Virus record (IMG/VR): IMGVR_UViG_3300030406_003188
Location: 1 to 26,109 of that record
Length of the DNA: 26,109 nt
From: a virus
Direction: 5' to 3' (one strand)
The notes under the pieces were generated by a model, which was given only the letters and a program-made list of their open reading frames with translations, searched no databases and was not told the DNA's origin. This document shows, piece after piece, positions 1-9,138 of this stretch (position 1 is the stretch's first letter; each line of letters opens with the position of its first letter). A program made the position numbers and the translations under genes.

Positions 1-15
1 GCAGAGAATACAACA

Positions 16-672
16 ATGAGAATGGTACAGTACTTGTACCCAGTCATTAAGAACTCTGTAGAGATGTTAGAAGCACTCTGTAAGGAAACAGACGTACAAG
101 TTCCTACAGATTTAAAAGATAATATGGAATTTCTAAAGACAGTCTATAACACACAGATAGACTGGCATCCAAGGACTATGTATGGTGACGAGGCAGCGGA
201 GGAGCTTAATGCTCGTCTCACCTTGCATGAGGAGTGGGCTACTGACGACAATGCACATCACAGCGTATTGAATTGGAAGAATCCGTACGGAAGCGATGGT
301 CAACTCCAGCAAGCTCCTGCCGTGACTCAACAACCAATGATGCCAAACCCATATATGCAGCAGCAGATGCCTATGCAGGGCGGCGCAAGTATGTTCAAAC
401 CGTGGACATGGTTCGGAGTCGGTACAGCAGCCGCCCAACCTCAAGCTTGGCAGTTACCACCTCCAGCTATAGACACACTAGCTAATGGAGAACAGTTTTA
501 CACAGCAAACGGCGGAGGGCCTCCACCATTGGCACAACAGCAAGGATACCTTACGTTACCAGTTGGAGCAATCGGCTGGAACATGGCAGGACAACCTATC
601 GACATGAATGGTATGGTTGTAGCAACTACTGGCGAAAAGTTGATGAATACAGCGCTCAGTAGGATATTGTAA
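16..672 (+). CDS. Virion-region protein of unknown function, possibly 5'-truncated
   Basis: The reading frame is open to the left window edge (bases 1-15 carry no stop), so the ATG at 16 may be an internal methionine of a longer protein. The first ~95 residues are mostly helical and charged. Residues ~97-180 are rich in Pro, Gln, Met and Trp (for example PNPYMQQQMPMQGG), followed by a Gly/Met-rich tail. It overlaps the connector gene by one base (TAATG) and is the first gene of the head-tail block. No HK97 capsid motif is visible. It could be the end of a capsid-associated protein or a separate decoration protein; I do not recognise it. Its base composition looks richer in G+C than the next genes. 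Confidence 0.6.
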   Translation: MRMVQYLYPVIKNSVEMLEALCKETDVQVPTDLKDNMEFLKTVYNTQIDWHPRTMYGDEAAEELNARLTLHEEWATDDNAHHSVLNWKNPYGSDGQLQQAPAVTQQPMMPNPYMQQQMPMQGGASMFKPWTWFGVGTAAAQPQAWQLPPPAIDTLANGEQFYTANGGGPPPLAQQQGYLTLPVGAIGWNMAGQPIDMNGMVVATTGEKLMNTALSRIL

Positions 673-1421
673 TGCCAAGTTATTGTACAGCAAACGATGT
701 AGCAGCTTTTTTACAAGTTGACGATTTTAGTGGTAGTACAACTCCAACTAGTACAGATGTAGAAGCGTTTATTGATATGGCAGAAGGCCGTATTGAAGAA
801 CTTACAAATCACGCATGGTCTACAGCTAAAGTAAGAACTGTAACTGATGAACGTGTAAGAGTACAAACAGTACGTTCTAATGCAGTAAATGTACGTGGTA
901 GAATACAATTAGCTCATTATCCTATCAACAATTTTTCTACAAATGCAACGCCTAATTTTACTAACACTAATGGTAATGTAAAAATCTGGGAAGGTAGTGC
1001 GTATGTAGATTACTGTGATTCTGCAAATGGTAAAGATATTGGCACTTCTGTTACAGATGTTGATGGTGACATGTGGGTAGACACAGAACGTGGTATAATC
1101 TATATAGAAAACTATGCTACACATAATATGTTAAACAGCAGTCCAGCAGGTGTAGACGCTTATGTTTCTTATGAATATGGTGATGCTACAACTCCACAGG
1201 ACATAAAACTAGCAACTATTTACTTTACAGCAGCAACGATTGCTATGAACGATGATTTAAATCTAATGCAAGAGGCAGATGATTCTATGGACAATGCTGC
1301 AAAGTCTCAAAGGTTTGAGGATATGGCAATGAAAATACTTACAGATAACGGTAGATTAGACAGAGACATGCCAATGGCAAGAGCTATTGGTGGGTTTGGA
1401 GTAGGCAGGGTGGTTGATTAA
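672..1421 (+). CDS. Head-tail connector (adaptor) protein
   Basis: 249 residues. The N-terminus reads YCTANDVAAFLQ, then after a short insert DVEAFIDMAEGRIEELTNHAW. This is the helical opening typical of head-tail connector proteins of the HK97 gp6 / SPP1 gp15 type, which bind below the portal. The middle (~residues 60-170) is a beta-rich insertion with aromatic repeats, longer than in the ~100-residue classical proteins, and the C-terminus returns to helices (DDSMDNAAKSQRFEDMAMKI). It sits between the capsid end and a neck/terminator-like gene, which is the expected place. The ATG overlaps the upstream stop (TAATG) and its own stop overlaps the next start. Function is inferred from the N-terminal pattern and position. 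Confidence 0.7.
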   Translation: MPSYCTANDVAAFLQVDDFSGSTTPTSTDVEAFIDMAEGRIEELTNHAWSTAKVRTVTDERVRVQTVRSNAVNVRGRIQLAHYPINNFSTNATPNFTNTNGNVKIWEGSAYVDYCDSANGKDIGTSVTDVDGDMWVDTERGIIYIENYATHNMLNSSPAGVDAYVSYEYGDATTPQDIKLATIYFTAATIAMNDDLNLMQEADDSMDNAAKSQRFEDMAMKILTDNGRLDRDMPMARAIGGFGVGRVVD

Positions 1422-1888
1422 TGTCAACTACATACGCACAATTAGATGACCCTGTTACTACTATATCTAAATTACTAGATGATAATTGGACAAGTGCTAG
1501 AACAGATAGTACAAAACCATCTATTGGCGATTCATGGGATTTAAACAAAGTTAATTTAAAAGATACAGATGTGGTTAGATGTTACGAAATAGCATCTAGT
1601 CACGATTTTCTAGGCGTTGGTAAAGGCGTTGATAGAACTAACTCACGTATTTCAATCGACATAGCAACTAAGGTAAGTAGGTCAAGACTTAGAAAATTAT
1701 ATTCAGAAGTTGTTTCTATAATAAGAAACATTAGGGCAGGTGCTATAACTCTTGATAATACAAGTGAATCTAATGGCACATATTCCGAGATAAAATTATT
1801 ATCTCGTATAGACCAGTCTGACAAACAACGTCGCTGGTATCGTTATGTTCTCGATTGTGAACTCACAAGTTACGAGGCGGTGATATAA
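1421..1888 (+). CDS. Neck / tail-terminator-like protein
   Basis: 155 residues, directly between the connector and the tail tube gene, with one-base TAATG-type overlaps on both sides. The pattern of N-terminal helix, central strands with DVVRCYEIASSHDF and a basic helix SRSRLRKLYSEVVSIIRNIRAG, then a strand-rich end (SEIKLLSRIDQSDKQRRWYRYVLDCEL) resembles small tail terminator or neck proteins, which fold as an alpha/beta sandwich and form a ring at the head-tail junction. The final strand of the form 'RWYRYVLDCELTSYE' is characteristic of a structural subunit with inputs coming from a basic protein. I infer the role mainly from gene order; there is no diagnostic residue motif. Confidence 0.55.
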   Translation: MSTTYAQLDDPVTTISKLLDDNWTSARTDSTKPSIGDSWDLNKVNLKDTDVVRCYEIASSHDFLGVGKGVDRTNSRISIDIATKVSRSRLRKLYSEVVSIIRNIRAGAITLDNTSESNGTYSEIKLLSRIDQSDKQRRWYRYVLDCELTSYEAVI

Positions 1889-3225
1889 TGGTAAGATTAG
1901 CACAAACTGTAGAAGCGGCATTTGAAGTCGAAAGCACGTATGGCGACCCACCGGGTACGGCATTAACACATTTAGGTCTACTGGACACATTTGACCCAAG
2001 AGCGGTAGAGATGAATATAACTCCTGTTCCAAGTATTGGGCAGTCAACTGATGCACATCATGCAGCAGGGCCGATTGCAGTTACTTTACCTCTTAAAGTT
2101 GCATGTCAGGGAACTGGCTGGCAGCAATTACTTGGTAGGGCTATAGGTAGTACTACTGAATATGGTTCTACAAAGAGTCCATCTAAACTTACAAACACTG
2201 CAGATTCATTAGCAATATTAGCAAGGGACACTGCAGGAGATTATTCTTTAGTTACAGGAGTTGTTCCTAATGAAGTTACATTAGAAGCAGACTACACTAC
2301 AGGAGGATACATTACATTAGATTCACAGTGTACTGCATTTTATGCACAAGATGACAGTGATGCTAATTTTGCAGGATTTTTACAACCTGATGGTGGCGGA
2401 GGTGCAGATTATTCTGCAGTAGCATGGCCATCACCACCTACTGCTGACCCATTAGTGCCAACTGATTTAGTTGTAAGTTATTCTACTGCAACTACAAATG
2501 GTATATCTATAAACAGAACATTAGGACATTCTGTAGAAGTAGGTGAGCGATACATGAAAATATTTGACACTGCAGGCACATTAGATTCAGGATATGGTTC
2601 TGGAGACCACGCTGCAATCGTAAATAATGGAGTAATAGATTTAGACCACTCTGATACTGAAACAATCACAGAGCTTACAACAGTCCTTAACGCAGGAGTT
2701 ACTAGTTCTGCAACCGCAAATGCAGGAAGTGCAAACCCTCAGAATTTACTAAAAGGTATTTACAAAATGATTGGCAGTGATGTTGCAATCCCTGTTGTTA
2801 ACGATGCAGATGAGACACTTACAGCTTTTAATAATATAAAAACTGTATCTTTAAAAATTGCAAACAATAATATGCCTGTGCCAGCAAGAACACTTGGTCA
2901 AGACGCTTCAACTATAAAATGGTTGCAACACAGCAAGATGAGGCGTGGTAAAGCAGATATTACATTAGACCTTACAATGACTGCAGAAAACGAAGATTTG
3001 TATGACATATATAGAGGCGATACAAACAATGGAGTCATTCCTTTAGTTAGATTAGATTTCGGTACAAATGGTTCAATAGCACTTACAAACGGAACCATTA
3101 CTTCTTTCTCACGACCTGTTACCGCAGGTGGCGAAACTACAGAAACAGTTTCAATAAAGTTTAGAGGTAATGGAGATTTCCTTAACTACAGTGCTTATGC
3201 AATCAGTGCTGATTGGTCATTATAG
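1888..3225 (+). CDS. Major tail (tail tube) protein
   Basis: 445 residues, rich in Thr, Ser, Ala, Gly and Asp with few charged residues, as expected of a beta-sandwich virion subunit. The N-terminal part (to ~residue 75) has FEVESTYGDPPGT and PSIGQSTDAHHAAGPIAV, resembling archaeal and phage tail-tube proteins that start with a reference to a seed sequence and then a strand-rich core. The C-terminal ~130 residues (NIKTVSLKIANNNMPVPART..., KADITLDLTMTAENEDLYDI..., TETVSIKFRGNGDF) look like the tube fold. It follows the neck gene and precedes the chaperone-like and tape measure genes, the standard position. The length suggests one or more inserted surface domains (~residues 110-290). A major capsid protein was considered and judged less likely. 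Confidence 0.7.
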   Translation: MVRLAQTVEAAFEVESTYGDPPGTALTHLGLLDTFDPRAVEMNITPVPSIGQSTDAHHAAGPIAVTLPLKVACQGTGWQQLLGRAIGSTTEYGSTKSPSKLTNTADSLAILARDTAGDYSLVTGVVPNEVTLEADYTTGGYITLDSQCTAFYAQDDSDANFAGFLQPDGGGGADYSAVAWPSPPTADPLVPTDLVVSYSTATTNGISINRTLGHSVEVGERYMKIFDTAGTLDSGYGSGDHAAIVNNGVIDLDHSDTETITELTTVLNAGVTSSATANAGSANPQNLLKGIYKMIGSDVAIPVVNDADETLTAFNNIKTVSLKIANNNMPVPARTLGQDASTIKWLQHSKMRRGKADITLDLTMTAENEDLYDIYRGDTNNGVIPLVRLDFGTNGSIALTNGTITSFSRPVTAGGETTETVSIKFRGNGDFLNYSAYAISADWSL

Positions 3226-3233
3226 GTAGGTAA

Positions 3234-3806
3234 ATGGTAAGCGTTAGAGGTCAGTTAGACGCCCCTCTGCTTGATATAGGGCAGGTTGAGAAAGAATACT
3301 GGGACCGAAAAGTAGTTCATCTACACAGTCTCGCTAAGTTTAACAAACCTAAAGGATGGCGTAAATATATTAAAAAAGAGAAAGCTCCTGTAATAGTCCT
3401 TAAAAGGCTTACGGCGGAAGATTGGGATAAAATAGATGTTAAGTTTCATGACATTAAAGTACAACTTACAAAGGATGCACCAGTACTACGTAAGATAACT
3501 AACAAGATGATGGAGACTAAAGAGTTAATGACTAAGGAGGACTACACAGTTTTAGCAGATGCAAAGATGCGAACTATTCCTATTTACATCGGTATGTTAG
3601 AGTTGATGATAGAAGAACCAAAGATGACTTATGAGCAAGTGCATAAGATGTGGGATTGCATAGATGAGTATGACAGAGATACGCTAGCTAGCTTTGTGAA
3701 TATGTTAACATCAGAACATATGGCCGTTGCAAATCATGTTAATAAAAAACGTTTAGCAGAGTTTGACCAAATAAAAGCGGAGGCAATAACTAAGTATGGC
3801 AGATGA
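3234..3806 (+). CDS. Putative tail assembly chaperone
   Basis: 190 residues, highly charged and predicted helical (KGWRKYIKKEKAPVIVLKRLTAEDWDKIDVKFHDIKVQL; MTYEQVHKMWDCIDEYDRDTLASFVNMLTSEHMAV is the helical C-terminal half, given here only as short motifs in the same order). It sits between the tail tube and the membrane-like tape measure gene, where tail assembly chaperones normally lie, and its 3' end overlaps the tape measure start by 11 bases. Many tail chaperones are made in two forms through a ribosomal frameshift; I see no obvious slippery site in the overlap. The assignment is from position and composition only. Confidence 0.5.
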   Translation: MVSVRGQLDAPLLDIGQVEKEYWDRKVVHLHSLAKFNKPKGWRKYIKKEKAPVIVLKRLTAEDWDKIDVKFHDIKVQLTKDAPVLRKITNKMMETKELMTKEDYTVLADAKMRTIPIYIGMLELMIEEPKMTYEQVHKMWDCIDEYDRDTLASFVNMLTSEHMAVANHVNKKRLAEFDQIKAEAITKYGR

Positions 3807-4497
3807 GTATGTAGTTAGGATTGTTTTAGATGGTGTTGACAATGCTTCAGATGATATTGAAAAGGTAGGCGATGAAATAGAAGAATTAGGAAATAGTACA
3901 AAAGGTCTTAATTTTGACATGATGGCATTTACAGGAGGTATGGCTCTAACTGTTGGTGCTTTGAATCAGTTTACAGGAGGTCTTAGAAAGTCTCTTGGTG
4001 CGGCTGAAAGATTAGGAGTAGGTACTGAAGAATCAAGAGAGCAGTTAGCCACATATTTAGATTTGATTGAATTGTTTGTTGGTCCACTTGAGGCTATCAT
4101 TGCATTGTTTGTTTTAGTTGGTGGTGCTATGACGGTAGTAGGTACAACTGCGTTTCAAACAACTGCAGCAAGTATAGGACTTACAAGTGCGGCGACAGCG
4201 CTTGGTTTGACTTTAGGAAGTTTAGTTGCAATTATTGTTGGTGTAACTTTAGCTGTAGTAGCATTAGGAGTAGCTTTTGTTTTCTACAGAGATGAAGTTA
4301 ATGCTTTTGCTAGAGAACTTCGTCAAATGGCAGACTATTCAGATGAATTAGATGCTGCGTTAAAACGTGTTATAGATACTATTAATGGTGTTGGAAATGC
4401 TATTCGTTCTTCTGGCGGTAACCTTGTAGAAAGTTTTGACAATAAATTAAGAAATGGTATTGGTGGTGCAGGAGGGTCTATTACTAGACTAGCATAA
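3796..4497 (+). CDS. Short tape measure protein
   Basis: 233 residues. The first ~40 residues (VLDGVDNASDDIEKVGDEIEEL) are the usual tape-measure opening, in which short amphipathic helices precede a Gly/Ala-rich body. Two long hydrophobic stretches follow at about residues 90-115 and 140-165 (IIALFVLVGGAMTVVG and VAIIVGVTLAVVALGVAFVF), then a soluble C-terminus. Tape measure proteins fill the tail tube and set its length; at the usual ~0.15 nm per residue this one would give only a ~35 nm tail. It overlaps the chaperone-like gene by 11 bases and the next gene by one base. A small membrane or holin-like protein is an alternative, but the position argues for tape measure. Confidence 0.65.
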   Translation: MADEYVVRIVLDGVDNASDDIEKVGDEIEELGNSTKGLNFDMMAFTGGMALTVGALNQFTGGLRKSLGAAERLGVGTEESREQLATYLDLIELFVGPLEAIIALFVLVGGAMTVVGTTAFQTTAASIGLTSAATALGLTLGSLVAIIVGVTLAVVALGVAFVFYRDEVNAFARELRQMADYSDELDAALKRVIDTINGVGNAIRSSGGNLVESFDNKLRNGIGGAGGSITRLA

Positions 4498-7400
4498 TGG
4501 GACAAACTGCAGATACTAGTGGCGCTAAAATACCAATACCGTCAACAACATGGTTGGATGAAGGGTCTAAAGGCACTAACAATGACGATTCTGTTTTGAG
4601 CATACGTGCAGATACAGGTAGCACTACTGAAGATGTTGCGCTTTTGTCTTTTGTAGTTGCAGATGTTGAAACATTAGGCATTCCTTCAAACGCAATATTA
4701 AGAAAAATACATATTGATATTCGTAGATTAACTGCTGGGCCTGCTGCATGTGTAGGGCAAATGTGTTTTTTAAATGAAGGCTTTACAGAAAATCAAGCTA
4801 ATTGGTATGGGCCTGATGACGCAAGTAACAGCGCTGTAATATGGGAACCTGCATTTGATGGTGCTTCTGAAACTACAATCAATCCCGGCCCTTTAAGGGG
4901 TGCAGTGCTTGATAGTTTTAATCTAAATGCACCTAGTACAGATACTTTAGTAATAGATGAAGTGGCAGTACAAAATGAAAATCTAACATTTGGTTCTACT
5001 GTAAATGTTGGGTTATGGGCAACAAGTGGGTCTATGACTATAGAAGATGATTCTGACGCAGGCAGCTCAGGACTTGTACCTAAGTATTTTGTAACATATG
5101 AGATACCAACTCCCTCTTCTCCTAAGATTGCCATCACTGCAAATCCTGATGGTGCAACAGGAAAGATTACAATTAATCAAGATACTGATTCGGAGGATTT
5201 ACAAAAGTATAGTATAGTTTGGTCAACGTCAGACCCAACACCAGACCATGCAGATGATAATGTAACAGATTTTACCGACACAGGTAAGACATCTTTTGAT
5301 ACAAGTACACTTACTGGAAGCGCATTAGCTAACGATAACACCACATATTACTTTAGATTATTTGCAGAAGATTCAGTTAATACAGATGATAATGGAGGTG
5401 CGTCTAATGTTATTGCAGTAACCAGACCAGAGGTTGCAAACAGTAGTGCTATATCTCCATCTACATTAGCAATAGGTGAAGAGACAACATTAACTGTAGC
5501 ATCTACATCTATTGGAGCTGCTGAATTTGGTGGTAAGTTTTCTAGTGTTTTAGTAAACTGGGATGCTGGTGCAAGTGATACTGATGCAGATTATAGTGAG
5601 TATTTCTTTGACCAAGCAACAGCTCCAGCTACTACCACTAGCGGTAATCTTACAATAACTCATAGATATGATACAGATAGTGCAGGTAGTACAAAGACAA
5701 TAAAGGTAAGAGTGAGAGACCCTAATGGCTTTGTAAGTGAAAAACACCCATTAGCAACAGGTGCAACAGTCAATGAGTCTAATCCTGTTTCCAGATTAAC
5801 TACTAGCAGACGTAAAGTATTGTTTTCTAAGTTTGCAGATTTAAATAATATGTTAACTATTAGCTCCGCACAGAGTAGGGCTATTGGAAGTAATAAAGAG
5901 ATACAGAATCATTTATTTGCTTGTAAGTCTGGTAATGCTAACACATTGTCTACAATGGGGGCATTTAGTAATAATAATGAAGTGTTTGATACAGGCACCA
6001 AAAGAGTTGCACTCATACAATTAGATGATGGTAACATGTCTACTATGAGACTTAAGGTGTATGGTCTAGCTTCGTTTAAAGCAGATGGTTTGCCTGTCAA
6101 TGACAAAGATTCTACCTTTTCTCATTATGATTATGTTAGTGAAGAGTTAAGATTAATAGACGGTATTGATGCTGCAGTTGTTTTGAAAGAAGGAACTGAT
6201 GCAGGTGGTGACGGTGTAGCTGGTAACTATACTTATAATTTTTATAAAAGTGTAGAAGTAGCAGTTGTAAGTACTGCAGACACTACAGATACTAATGGCA
6301 GCCGCTACATCTTAGCTGCGTTGAATGCAGATTGGACAACTAGATTGTCTGGTGTTTTGATTAATGAAGCACTTAACAATTCTGAAATGATGATAGATGT
6401 AGACAATACACAGATATTCAAAGCAGGTCAAGTAATTAAAATAGATACAGAGTATATGAAAATAATACGTACTGACTCTGCAAATAACCGTCTTTATGTT
6501 ATAAGAGGTTATTACTTCAGTACTAAAGCAAGCCATAGTGACGACGCAGACATACAGATTGTAGACCCTTTCATTGTAAATAATGAATTACGATATGTAT
6601 CAGATACTACTGTGCCTGTTGATGACCCTGAAGAAAGATATAGGTGGGGTGGCTTTGCTAGATTAAAAGGATTGAATAGTGGTGGTAAGATTGATTTTGC
6701 TGTGCATGATGGCTCTGGTTCTGGTACAGGAGATTCAATACTTGTACAATCTGCTGATGCTAATAGTAGTTCTGCTAATGATACTTGCTGGGTAAACAAC
6801 GGTTTTTTTGAAGATGATATAATTGTAGTAGGCAATACATCTAACAATGGTAGTTACGCTACGCCAAAGTACTACAAGCTCGCTGGATTTGAATCATCAG
6901 GCAGCGGTATATTTGACAAAGCATATGTTTACGGTAGTGATGTAGACGACTTCGTAACTGCAGGGGTTGCTACTGAAGATAACCAAGAAGCTGATATTGT
7001 TAGGATTGTTACGAATCCAAATAGAACGGTAGGCTTTACTACAAGTGGAACATACACTGATACTGTAAGTTTTGAATCACACGTCATAGATGATGATACT
7101 ACATCCTTTTTAGTAAATAATGACATCTCATTTAACTCTATAGTAGTAGCACAACCTCATGTATTAGATTTGATTACCACAACCGATTATGATACTAACA
7201 CTACAGAGAACACACTTACTAGTAATGATATAGCTATATTAGACATGAGAAAGAATAGAGAGGGTGGTGTTGTAGGCCTTATGCCATTAGGCAACCGTAA
7301 ATATCCTGCAAATGTAACACGTAATAAAATGGGATTACCTACTATGACTTTGAATGTTAGAATACTATCACAGACAGGATTACGTAAGATGAGGTCTTTG

Positions 7401-7580
7401 ATTGAAGGTGACACTTATGATTATGTCTTTTTAGATAATCGTAGGATTGATGCTGTCAATGCTATTGATGTTACATATAGAATGAAATTTGTAAACGGTT
7501 CTATAACTAAACGACCTGAATTAACTAATGAGTACTTAGCAGAGTTACAGTTTATTATATTGGGTGAGGATGTTTCTTAG
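4497..7580 (+). CDS. Large tail tip/fibre protein with beta-sandwich domains
   Basis: 1027 residues, the largest protein in the window. Residues ~1-205 look like a jelly-roll domain (TWLDEGSKGTNNDDSVL..., ILRKIHIDIRRL). Residues ~205-310 have a fibronectin-III-like pattern (YSIVWSTSDPTPDHADD, TTYYFRLFAEDS). Residues ~320-430 look PKD/Ig-like (GEETTLTVASTSIG, VNWDAG, ITHRYDTDSAGSTKTIKVRVRD in short motifs). The C-terminal third ends with a distal-tail-like strand set (TMTLNVRILSQTGLRKMRSLIEGDTYDYVF, again as separate short strands). Position after the tape measure and before the hub supports a tail tip or receptor-binding role. Ig and FnIII domains on virions usually bind cell-surface polymers. 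No catalytic motif is visible. Confidence 0.7.
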   Translation: MGQTADTSGAKIPIPSTTWLDEGSKGTNNDDSVLSIRADTGSTTEDVALLSFVVADVETLGIPSNAILRKIHIDIRRLTAGPAACVGQMCFLNEGFTENQANWYGPDDASNSAVIWEPAFDGASETTINPGPLRGAVLDSFNLNAPSTDTLVIDEVAVQNENLTFGSTVNVGLWATSGSMTIEDDSDAGSSGLVPKYFVTYEIPTPSSPKIAITANPDGATGKITINQDTDSEDLQKYSIVWSTSDPTPDHADDNVTDFTDTGKTSFDTSTLTGSALANDNTTYYFRLFAEDSVNTDDNGGASNVIAVTRPEVANSSAISPSTLAIGEETTLTVASTSIGAAEFGGKFSSVLVNWDAGASDTDADYSEYFFDQATAPATTTSGNLTITHRYDTDSAGSTKTIKVRVRDPNGFVSEKHPLATGATVNESNPVSRLTTSRRKVLFSKFADLNNMLTISSAQSRAIGSNKEIQNHLFACKSGNANTLSTMGAFSNNNEVFDTGTKRVALIQLDDGNMSTMRLKVYGLASFKADGLPVNDKDSTFSHYDYVSEELRLIDGIDAAVVLKEGTDAGGDGVAGNYTYNFYKSVEVAVVSTADTTDTNGSRYILAALNADWTTRLSGVLINEALNNSEMMIDVDNTQIFKAGQVIKIDTEYMKIIRTDSANNRLYVIRGYYFSTKASHSDDADIQIVDPFIVNNELRYVSDTTVPVDDPEERYRWGGFARLKGLNSGGKIDFAVHDGSGSGTGDSILVQSADANSSSANDTCWVNNGFFEDDIIVVGNTSNNGSYATPKYYKLAGFESSGSGIFDKAYVYGSDVDDFVTAGVATEDNQEADIVRIVTNPNRTVGFTTSGTYTDTVSFESHVIDDDTTSFLVNNDISFNSIVVAQPHVLDLITTTDYDTNTTENTLTSNDIAILDMRKNREGGVVGLMPLGNRKYPANVTRNKMGLPTMTLNVRILSQTGLRKMRSLIEGDTYDYVFLDNRRIDAVNAIDVTYRMKFVNGSITKRPELTNEYLAELQFIILGEDVS

Positions 7581-8663
7581 ATGTCAACCCTTGAGAGAAA
7601 TAACTTATTCTCAGATATAATAGATATAGAATGTTTTGTAGATAACATACCTTTTCCATTTATTACAGGAATTGATTTTGACCATAAAGTAGATGCAGCT
7701 AGAGTAGTCAAGGTATTTGTAGGAGGAATAGAATCTACATCATTATTGCGTATTGGTTCTAATATTACTATAAAGGTAGGTACTAATGAGACTAATCATA
7801 ATTTAGACTTTCAAGGAATCATCACTGAAATAAATCCTTCGTATAATGAATCTTCTTTTACAGCGTTTGATTTAGTAACGCAGCTCCAATCATCAGAGAT
7901 AGTAGAATACAAACGTAATGATGTAATAGGAGAAGACTTGTATATGCTTGCATCAAATGCTTGTAATTACAAAGACATTGATACTAGTGAGTTAGTAGAA
8001 GGCAGTGGTATCCTTGCCACTGATGATATGGATTTGACTGGTTTAATGACAAGAAGAAATTTTATAGATAAATGTTTTAGATATTTAGTAGATGTAAGAG
8101 ATGATAATTTTCATAAAAGTGTAGTAGCTTTACAATGGAGATATGCAATACGCCGTAATAACATAATGGATTTTTGGTTAGAGGACCCTACTAATCTCAC
8201 TACTAAACCTTTAATGACTGTTTCGGATGATAGTAATTTTTTGATTGGTGCAGGAGTTCTTGCTAATATAAATTCTAGTACAATGGTAAACAGCGCTACA
8301 TATCAAAGTAGTAAAGACCCTAGTTTATTCGTAACAGTTACAGATGATGATAGTGTAGCAAGACATGGAGTCTATGGTAAGGTATTCAAGTTAAGTACCT
8401 CTCGTAGAGATAGATTAGAAGAGTTAGCTTATCAAACAGTGCTATTACATAAAGAACCTACACTTACATATAATATTGTAATGAATGGTGGTGAACACAT
8501 CACACTAGGAGATTATATTGAAGTAAGAGTTCCTACTTTAGGTAAAAAAGAAATACTGCCAGTAGTAGCAGTTAAACATACATTTACAGATAGTGTAAGT
8601 AGTACTATTACTTTAGGAAACCCATCTCTAAGTATAGCTCAACTAATAGCTTCTCAAGAATAA
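7581..8663 (+). CDS. Tail hub protein (gpD / XkdQ-like)
   Basis: 360 residues. It starts at the base after the previous stop. The N-terminal half has ITGIDFDHKVDAARVVKVFV, then IKVGTNETNHNLDFQGIITE, then FDLVTQLQSSEIVEYKRND, a layout close to phage late-control D / XkdQ-type baseplate hub proteins, in which two small barrel domains describe 'coordinate system, offset, path' elements of the tail tip. The C-terminus carries YNIVMNGGEHITLGDYIEVRVP and a strand pair typical of the hub end. It is the last gene of the structural transcript and is followed by the long inverted repeat. No lysozyme or peptidase motif is present, so it is likely structural only. Confidence 0.65.
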   Translation: MSTLERNNLFSDIIDIECFVDNIPFPFITGIDFDHKVDAARVVKVFVGGIESTSLLRIGSNITIKVGTNETNHNLDFQGIITEINPSYNESSFTAFDLVTQLQSSEIVEYKRNDVIGEDLYMLASNACNYKDIDTSELVEGSGILATDDMDLTGLMTRRNFIDKCFRYLVDVRDDNFHKSVVALQWRYAIRRNNIMDFWLEDPTNLTTKPLMTVSDDSNFLIGAGVLANINSSTMVNSATYQSSKDPSLFVTVTDDDSVARHGVYGKVFKLSTSRRDRLEELAYQTVLLHKEPTLTYNIVMNGGEHITLGDYIEVRVPTLGKKEILPVVAVKHTFTDSVSSTITLGNPSLSIAQLIASQE

Positions 8664-8670
8664 ATAGAGG

Positions 8671-8818
8671 GACAGACACCTTCATTTCCACTGGAACTTT
8701 TTAGATATAAGTAAGACAAACTATACTATAGCTAATAAGCCGCCGTACCTCTCTAAAAAAATAAAAAAAAAGTTAGAGACACCTTTGCATAGTTCCAGTG
8801 GAAACAAAGGTGTGTGTC
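8671..8818. repeat. Long imperfect inverted repeat between converging operons
   Basis: Arms of 28 bases at 8671-8698 and 8791-8818 are reverse complements at 25 of 28 positions (shared core TTTCCACTGGAACT). They enclose 92 bases. A second, nested pair (TCTCTAA at 8750-8756 and TTAGAGA at 8773-8779) brackets an A-rich run. The element begins 8 bases after the tail hub stop and ends 20 bases before the last gene of the opposing operon. It may act as a bidirectional terminator or RNA-stabilising hairpin. The arm length and the large loop would also fit a small inverted-repeat mobile element or a DNA-processing site. Confidence 0.8.
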
Positions 8819-8837
8819 TCTTTTACTTAGGTATTAT

Positions 8838-8912
8838 TTATTCAATTACTTTTCCACACTCTAAACATACCCAACCTTTAGAGGTGCATTTCTGTGCGCC
8901 GTGTTTACACAT
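8838..8912 (-). CDS. Zinc-binding microprotein, 24 residues
   Basis: A 24-codon frame, MCKHGAQKCTSKGWVCLECG plus four residues. Its ATG overlaps the stop of the upstream 77-residue gene (GGATGTGTAA), as do other genes in this operon. The spacing C2-H4-C9-C16-C19 gives enough ligands for one zinc ion, and CLECG is a typical zinc-ribbon knuckle. It is the last gene of the eight-gene minus-strand operon, next to the inverted repeat. A frame this short can occur by chance; the ligand pattern and stop-start overlap are what support it. Function unknown; such proteins often act as small adaptors for DNA or RNA polymerase. Confidence 0.5.
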   Translation of the reverse strand: MCKHGAQKCTSKGWVCLECGKVIE

Positions 8913-9138
8913 CCAATCTTTTACCTAGATGACTTATCTTAGCTTCGATAGCTTTGGAATGACCTACTACATATATCATACTATCAGTATGATTGTAACC
9001 TTTTCTTCCGTAAGACTGTCTAGGTCTTTCCCATATCCCTAGTCTCTTATGATGATTAGGATGATAGCTTTCTTTCATTTGCTCAAGCCAACGTTTGGCA
9101 ACAGTTAATGAGTTTACTTTAACCATTTTTGTTGCCAT
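8905..9138 (-). CDS. Hypothetical basic protein, 77 residues
   Basis: Basic, His- and Arg-rich protein. It starts MATKMVKVNSLTVAKRWLEQM with a likely amphipathic helix, then a His-rich stretch SYHPNHHKR, and ends with an Ile/Lys helix (IEAKISHLGKRLDV). The start at 9138 is supported by a GGAG ribosome site 6 bases upstream (GGAGTTCAACATGG). It overlaps the previous gene by 20 bases and the next by 8. I do not recognise a family. The charge suggests nucleic acid contact, but no defined motif is seen. Confidence 0.65.
   Translation of the reverse strand: MATKMVKVNSLTVAKRWLEQMKESYHPNHHKRLGIWERPRQSYGRKGYNHTDSMIYVVGHSKAIEAKISHLGKRLDV

Noticed and set aside
1888-3225. Major capsid protein
   Set aside because: The long beta-rich sequence and C-terminal strand pattern, plus the position between neck and chaperone/tape measure genes, fit a tail tube protein better.
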